A DNA stretch of 28,728 nt, from the NCBI GenBank assembly GCA_022844585.1, contig JALHLM010000010.1:1-28728 (forward strand), read 5' to 3'. The notes below the pieces were generated by a model that saw only the letters and a list, made by a program, of their open reading frames with translations, ran no database searches and was not told where the DNA came from. Origin of the DNA: Pirellulales bacterium. Lineage in GTDB: Bacteria > Planctomycetota > Planctomycetia > Pirellulales > JALHLM01. Every line of letters starts with the position of its first letter. Within the stretch, counting starts at the first letter, position 1. Shown here piece by piece: positions 24,216 to 28,728 of the stretch. Position numbers and translations under genes: made by a program.

Positions 24216-25264
24216 ACCTATCACGTCGCGCATTCTCCGTTCTCGCGGCGCAAGCTGCTGCTTGTCTTGGGGCCGGGCGAGCTTGGGCCGAAAGCGCCGA
24301 CATGCCGTTGCACGACTTGGGGCTCGGCATCGTGATCCACTCCTACGGCATCCGCGGCGGACAGCCCGGCGCCGAGGGCTTTTCCGATCCGCTGGTGTTC
24401 TTCGAGTATTGTCGACAACTTGGCGCCGCCGGGATTCAAACGAGCCTGGGCGCTCTCGATGCCGCGGCCGCCGAAAAAATGCGCGCCGCCGCGACCGATG
24501 CGAAGATGTACGTCGAGGGCATCGTCTCATTGCCCAAGGACGAAGCGGACGTTACGCGATTCACCGAAGAACTGCGCACCTCCGCCGCTTGCGGCGCGAA
24601 GGTCGTGCGCACCGTCATGCTCTCGGGACGCCGCTACGAAACCTTTGCGGACATCGCGAGCTTCCAAACCTTTGCACGGGAGAGTTTTCAGCGTCTGGAA
24701 CGGGCGAAGCCAGCCGTGGAAGCAAGCGGTGTGCGCTTAGCCGTGGAAAACCACAAGGACTGGCGCACGGACGAATTGCTCGACATCTTGCGCCGCATCG
24801 ATTGCCCGCTCGTCGGCGTCTGCGTCGACACCGGTAACAGCATCGCCCTGCTCGAGGAACCGCACGAAGTGGTCGACGCTTGCGCCCCGGTGGCGTTCAC
24901 CTCGCACTTCAAAGACATGGCGGTGCAAGAATACGCGGACGGATTCCTCCTGTCCGAAGTTCCGCTCGGGCAAGGTTTCCTCGATCTGAAGCGTATGGTG
25001 CAATCGCTCCGCGCCAAACAGCCGGAAATTCGCTTGAACCTGGAAATGATCACCCGCGATCCGCTCCGCGTGCCATGCCTGACGGAGAAGTATTGGGCGA
25101 CGTTCGAGGGACTTCCGGCGAGTGTCCTGGCAGGCGCGATGCGTCGCACCCGCGCACATGCTTCGAAGACGCCATTGCCGGCAATTACGGGGAAAAGTTC
25201 TGCCGAGAAACTGCAATTCGAAGACGACAATGTCCGCGAGTCGTTGGCCTTTGCCGCGCGGTAG
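24212..25264 (+). CDS. Tat-exported sugar phosphate isomerase/epimerase-like TIM-barrel protein
   Basis: This 350-residue protein has a Tat signal (LSRRAFSVLAAQAAA, residues 3-17, cleavage near AWA-ES). A xylose-isomerase-like TIM barrel follows. Metal-site-type motifs are ENHKDW with Glu near 173, VCVDTGNS with Asp near 207, FTSHFKDM with His near 231, and a final LNLEMITRDP with Glu near 276. These are the Glu/Asp/His/Glu positions used by the family to hold a divalent metal. The ATG overlaps the stop of the preceding oxidoreductase (ATGA). An open frame upstream is only a shadow of that gene. It probably isomerises or epimerises a sugar in the same extracytoplasmic pathway; exact chemistry unknown. 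It converges on the next gene with 57 bases between stops. Confidence 0.9.
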   Translation: MNLSRRAFSVLAAQAAACLGAGRAWAESADMPLHDLGLGIVIHSYGIRGGQPGAEGFSDPLVFFEYCRQLGAAGIQTSLGALDAAAAEKMRAAATDAKMYVEGIVSLPKDEADVTRFTEELRTSAACGAKVVRTVMLSGRRYETFADIASFQTFARESFQRLERAKPAVEASGVRLAVENHKDWRTDELLDILRRIDCPLVGVCVDTGNSIALLEEPHEVVDACAPVAFTSHFKDMAVQEYADGFLLSEVPLGQGFLDLKRMVQSLRAKQPEIRLNLEMITRDPLRVPCLTEKYWATFEGLPASVLAGAMRRTRAHASKTPLPAITGKSSAEKLQFEDDNVRESLAFAAR

Positions 25265-25321
25265 TTCGCTCCTTAAGCTGCCGCGCGGACGGCGAATCGG
25301 CGACGATGCGGCACGTTCCCG

Positions 25322-26620
25322 CTACCTGCATCTCGCCCGACAGCCAAACAACCTTCGTAGCAGCCCTGGCCGAGCGCATCGTCGTTCGTGGCACTTCAGA
25401 GAACTCGACGGCGAACCCGCGTATGTTCGGCTCGCTCCCTCGCGAGCGGGAACGCGGTCCAAGGCTTCGATCTCCTCGGGACTTTTCGACTCGGCCTCCA
25501 GCACCCAGGCCGGCACGTTTCGCGAAGGATGGGCCCGTACGACTTCGAGAACTTCCACGCCATCGATGATCTCCGCGCGAACTTCGGACGGGGAGTCAAG
25601 AAAGTCCACATAGCGGTAGTCCACGAGCAACTCTCCATTCGGCCGGACGAGAAGGTCGACGTCATCGTCGCCGGGCGGATCCACGTGGCCAGGTTCGCTG
25701 CCTTCGTCCCACTCAAACCCGCCTGGCTCGTCGTCGCCACGGTCGGTGCGCAACATTTGCGAAATCGGCACGCCGCTCGACAGGTAGCGTTCGGCCGCCG
25801 CCGCCGTGGGATGTTGATGATCATGGCCTGCCGAAAAGACGACCCAGTCAGGATCGACCAATTCGATGAAGCGTTCCGAGCTGCCATTGTTCGCGCCATG
25901 ATGTGGCGCGACGATCACGTCCGAAGCAATCGGGAACTCGTCGGCGCGATCGCAGAGATACTTTTCCGTGGCGATATTCGTCCCCGCGGGACTATTGAGA
26001 TGGCGCCCGACGGCGTCGCCGCACAGGAGAATCGATTTGCCGGCGAACTCCACGCGGATACAGATGCTCCCGGCGTTGAAACGTTCGCCGTCGCTGGTCA
26101 GCGGCCAATCCTCGGGCGGAGTGTGCCAGCCGCATAGAAAGGTGACCTTTGTGTCACCGTAGGTAAAGGTGCCTTCCGGAAAGTCGTAGTAATGCAAATT
26201 GATGTCGTCGCAATCAGGCTCATTTGAGATGGCCCGTAACGTATTGATCGAAGTCTGCGAGACGGGTTCGAGCCCCGAGTGAACGACTTCCTGAACCGCG
26301 TATTCCTCCAGTATCCTGGTCGCGCCTCCCAAGTGGTCGCTGTCGGAATGACTGAGTACCATCAGCGTGACGGGATGCGTCGTCGGAAACAAATCCTTCA
26401 CGCCCTGCAACGCGCGAAATCCGCTCGCGTTCCAGTGGCCGGTGTCGTAGACGATCGCGGTATCGTTGTCCGTCTTGATAACGCAGCACAACCCGGCGCC
26501 GGTATCGACCAGCCGCACAAACACCGCGCCGGGTTCCGGTTCGAGCGCTTTTGCAAATTGCCCGGAACAATCGCCAAGCAGCGTCAACACAAGCGCCGCC
26601 AGAACAGGATGCTTTGACAT
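25322..26620 (-). CDS. Exported ComEC-like metallo-beta-lactamase-fold hydrolase
   Basis: This 432-residue protein has an N-terminal signal-like segment (about 1-25, ending AKA). A metallo-beta-lactamase fold of the ComEC/Rec2 C-terminal type follows. Metal motif HSDSDH is at 91-96, and the later LLCGDAVG, VIVAPHHGANNGSSERF and VVFSAGHDHQHPTAAAAERYL match the ComEC domain order. It stands alone without the competence channel. Such stand-alone proteins may hydrolyse phosphodiesters or nucleotides; no substrate can be assigned. After about residue 385 the sequence loses fold-like character and ends in a basic tail with four Cys, which may be an extension past the ancestral stop. GAGGAG about 10 bases before the ATG supports the start. 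Confidence 0.88.
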   Translation of the reverse strand: MSKHPVLAALVLTLLGDCSGQFAKALEPEPGAVFVRLVDTGAGLCCVIKTDNDTAIVYDTGHWNASGFRALQGVKDLFPTTHPVTLMVLSHSDSDHLGGATRILEEYAVQEVVHSGLEPVSQTSINTLRAISNEPDCDDINLHYYDFPEGTFTYGDTKVTFLCGWHTPPEDWPLTSDGERFNAGSICIRVEFAGKSILLCGDAVGRHLNSPAGTNIATEKYLCDRADEFPIASDVIVAPHHGANNGSSERFIELVDPDWVVFSAGHDHQHPTAAAAERYLSSGVPISQMLRTDRGDDEPGGFEWDEGSEPGHVDPPGDDDVDLLVRPNGELLVDYRYVDFLDSPSEVRAEIIDGVEVLEVVRAHPSRNVPAWVLEAESKSPEEIEALDRVPAREGASRTYAGSPSSSLKCHERRCARPGLLRRLFGCRARCR

Positions 26621-26862
26621 GGCCGATGCACTCCTCGTATTTAGAAATCGAGTTGGTCACCTATCAAATCATAGCGGGTTTTCTAGCGCGCGGCGAATTC
26701 GACACTGCGATTTCAAGGTTCACTGAGGGACTGCGCAGTTGGAATTCAGTTTCTGCTTTCTCCGCACATCCTTGCAAATCATCGCAGTACGATCGTGCTC
26801 GCAGGCTCGCCGAAGATCGGGAACTATTTCCAACGTGGATCGCCCCTTTTTCTATAGCGGAT

Positions 26863-28125
26863 TCATGCCGTGAGTTTTACTTCCGCGACGAGGGAACCGT
26901 CGAGCTTGGTCATTTTCAGGTTTAACTCGTCGTGAGTCGCCGTACCTTCAATGAGCGTTGCGTAGGCCGGCTGCGGCGCTCCGCCGATGAGTTGCCCGAT
27001 GGGTCGGTTCGCGTCCGCCGGCATCCACAGGTAGTCGTGCGTATGGCCGGAAATGACGAGTTTTACACCGGCATCGACGAGCGTCTTTTCCCAGAGTCCG
27101 CGGCAGTGCCGGTGTCCGTCGAACGCATTGGCAGTCAACTTCGGGTGGCGGAACCAAAGCGGGATATGGCAGAACAGGGCTTTGTGCGGGGCGTCGCGGA
27201 ACCACGGTTCTTGAACAATCGCTTTCAGCCATTCAGCCTGGCGTTCCTGCATCGGACCGTAAGCGGCCATGCCGCCGAAGTACGGGCTGTCGTCGGGCTT
27301 GTCTTCGCCGGTGTCCATGACGATCGCCGCCAGCGGACCGCTTCGGAAACCGTAGTAGTAGCGGTCATCCGGAGCACCGGTGAATTGCGCCAACGCAGGT
27401 GCGGCCGGCCCGCGGCATTCGTGATTGCCGCGCACGTAGGCGATCGGCCATTGATCGCCGACCGCCAGGCCCGCGGGATTGAGAATCTGCCCGGCCATGT
27501 CCTGTTCGAAATGTAGATCGTTCGATTGATCGCCGTTCCAAAGCATGAAGTCCGGGCGCAACGGCGACGTCCGTTCGTGGAGTTGCTTCAACGTTTCTGA
27601 GTTCTCGTGCGTGTCGTTCCACACCACAAAGTTGGTGGTCGCGGCATCCGGATCGAGCGTACGAAAACTGCGCACCTCGCTGGTCTGCGGTTCCCCCGCC
27701 TTGAGCTCGCCATGATAGAACTGCCGCACTTTCACCCAACCGATGGTGTGCGCCACGATCCGGTAGCGCACTTCTTGTCCAGGAGGGAGCGGTGGCAGCC
27801 GGAATTTCAGCACATGTTCCGAGAGTGGCAGCAATCCGGCGTGGCCGCCATCAACACGCTGCCACGGACCATCGGCGACGGCGAATTCAAGATAGCCCGT
27901 CCCCATCCGCTGCATTGGCTGCAGAATGCTGATCGCATCGGCCGCGGGCCCCATCACCATGGGACTGCCGGCCAGCACCGGTCCGTCCAATGAGCCGGCC
28001 GTGCAAGTTCCTTCCGGAACATCCGGCCTTGGATCCTGGGTATAGTCCGAATAGTTCTGCGCCTGGGCGGAAAGGCCTCCGCCGACGGTCGCAGCGGTTG
28101 CCGCAAGGAATGAGCGTCGATCCAT
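26863..28125 (-). CDS. Tat-exported metallophosphoesterase
   Basis: This 420-residue protein begins MDRRSFLAATAATVGGGL, a Tat signal cleaved near AQA-QN. Residues about 45-155 form a beta-rich domain like the N-terminal domain of purple acid phosphatases. The calcineurin-like phosphoesterase domain follows with the metal ligands in order: Asp171 and His173 (NDTHEN), Asp199 (NGDQ), Asn234/His235 (GNHE), a His in CHIPLW, and SGHTHDY. It should hydrolyse phosphate esters outside the cytoplasm. The ATG at 28125 has AGGGTG about 9 bases upstream; a GTG three codons earlier is in frame but less likely. It lies 63 bases after the PPK2 gene on the same strand, so cotranscription is plausible. The 242 bases downstream hold no gene I can support. 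Confidence 0.93.
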   Translation of the reverse strand: MDRRSFLAATAATVGGGLSAQAQNYSDYTQDPRPDVPEGTCTAGSLDGPVLAGSPMVMGPAADAISILQPMQRMGTGYLEFAVADGPWQRVDGGHAGLLPLSEHVLKFRLPPLPPGQEVRYRIVAHTIGWVKVRQFYHGELKAGEPQTSEVRSFRTLDPDAATTNFVVWNDTHENSETLKQLHERTSPLRPDFMLWNGDQSNDLHFEQDMAGQILNPAGLAVGDQWPIAYVRGNHECRGPAAPALAQFTGAPDDRYYYGFRSGPLAAIVMDTGEDKPDDSPYFGGMAAYGPMQERQAEWLKAIVQEPWFRDAPHKALFCHIPLWFRHPKLTANAFDGHRHCRGLWEKTLVDAGVKLVISGHTHDYLWMPADANRPIGQLIGGAPQPAYATLIEGTATHDELNLKMTKLDGSLVAEVKLTA

Positions 28126-28188
28126 AGTGAGCACCCTGAGAATTCTAAGAGGCGGTCCAGCGACCCATTCCCGTGTGTGGTTGCCGAC

Positions 28189-28728
28189 CTATTCCAGCAC
28201 GATCTTCTCCAGGTCCGGGTGTTCCTTCGGGAACTGGGGATTCATTTTTTCCATCGTCTCCAGTAGCACGCGGCTGATCACCAGATTGCGGCGCCATTTC
28301 CGGTCGGATGGCACGATGTGCCACGGGGCATGTTCGGTGTTGCAATTCACTAAGGCGTTCTCATAAGCCTTCTGGTGCGCGTCCCAGGATTTTCGCATCT
28401 CGACGTCCGTGGGGCTGAACTTCCAGCGTTTCTTCGGGTCGTCAAGCCGCGCCCGCAGTCGTTCGAGTTGTTCTTCCTTGCTGATGTGCAAAAAGAACTT
28501 GAGCACCGTCGTGCCCCCTTCGACCAGCATCCGCTCGAACTCGTTGATGAACTTGTACCGCCGCTGGCACTCGTCCTGATCGATCAAGCCCAGCACCTTC
28601 ACAACGACGACGTCCTCGTAGTGCGAGCGGTTGAACACGCCAATGTTGCCGCGCCGCGGAACCGCCTGGTGGATGCGCCAGAGAAACCCGTGGTCCAGTT
28701 CCTCGATGCTTGGCTGCTTAAAGCTGGT
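28189..28728 (-). CDS. PPK2-family polyphosphate kinase, N-terminus outside the window
   Basis: The last 179 residues of a PPK2-type kinase are seen; the frame is open to the window edge. PPK2 enzymes move phosphate between polyphosphate and nucleotides. Recognisable segments are SFKQPSIEELDHGFLWRIH, VPRRGNIGVFNRSHYEDV (lid region), FERMLVEGGTTVLKFFLHISKEEQ, and RRWKFSPTDVEMR-type sequence, here KKRWKFSPTDVEMRKSWD. The C-terminus contains WHIVPSDRKWRRNL, usual for the family. The Walker A motif lies upstream and cannot be checked. An internal ATG (MFNRSH, 28638) is not the start, because the conserved family sequence continues above it. The downstream neighbour is an exported phosphoesterase. 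Confidence 0.93.
   Translation of the reverse strand, partial: TSFKQPSIEELDHGFLWRIHQAVPRRGNIGVFNRSHYEDVVVVKVLGLIDQDECQRRYKFINEFERMLVEGGTTVLKFFLHISKEEQLERLRARLDDPKKRWKFSPTDVEMRKSWDAHQKAYENALVNCNTEHAPWHIVPSDRKWRRNLVISRVLLETMEKMNPQFPKEHPDLEKIVLE

Noticed and set aside
26262..26285. tRNA T-loop-like GGTTCGAGCCCC
   Set aside because: It lies inside the metallo-beta-lactamase-fold gene and no acceptor, D or anticodon arm can be paired around it.

Overview
The window comes from a GC-rich bacterial chromosome and most probably from a planctomycete (Planctomycetota, Pirellulales-like). That placement is inferred from protein style, not from a marker gene. The signs are Tat-exported Gfo/Idh/MocA and sugar-isomerase-type proteins, a secreted lamin-tail-like protein, a secreted His/Gly plus Tyr/Cys/Pro-rich protein, many genes without a clear Shine-Dalgarno, and several families of intergenic dyad repeats. 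No rRNA, tRNA, CRISPR array, transposase or phage gene was seen.

Region 1 (1-8034) is mostly on the minus strand. It holds a partial secreted lamin-tail-like protein, an exported thioredoxin-trypsin fusion, an SRAP/YedK-type DNA-protein crosslink enzyme, a Gfo/Idh/MocA-like protein with a degenerate active site, an HtrA/Deg protease with two PDZ domains, and recA. recA is divergent from an Rrf2-family regulator. The 445-bp gap between them carries a nested palindrome over the likely recA promoter and a near-consensus sigma-70-type promoter for the regulator.

Region 2 (8177-13636) is on the plus strand. It contains a small unknown membrane-anchored protein, mfd (transcription-repair coupling factor), a large two-layered inverted repeat, and an exported PpiC/SurA-like prolyl isomerase that starts at TTG. 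SRAP, recA and mfd put three DNA-damage genes within about 9.4 kb.

Region 3 (13838-21337) is a surface-polysaccharide locus. wecB and a GT4 glycosyltransferase run leftwards with a TAATG overlap. A fused alcohol-dehydrogenase/Gfo-Idh-MocA protein, a second GT4 enzyme and a sulfotransferase run rightwards. Together they suggest synthesis of an aminosugar-containing, possibly sulfated glycan. Two copies of one dyad element lie in this locus, and their arms differ by compensating changes.

Region 4 (21361-28728) is mixed. It has a frameshifted YcxB-like membrane protein gene, the His/Gly-rich secreted protein, a translationally coupled pair of Tat-exported sugar-metabolism proteins, an exported ComEC-like metallo-beta-lactamase-fold hydrolase, a Tat-exported metallophosphoesterase, and the 3' part of a PPK2 polyphosphate kinase gene.

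No wholly new multi-gene system is evident. The most unusual items are the covarying dyad elements, the nested palindrome at recA, the thioredoxin-trypsin fusion and the frameshifted YcxB-like gene.
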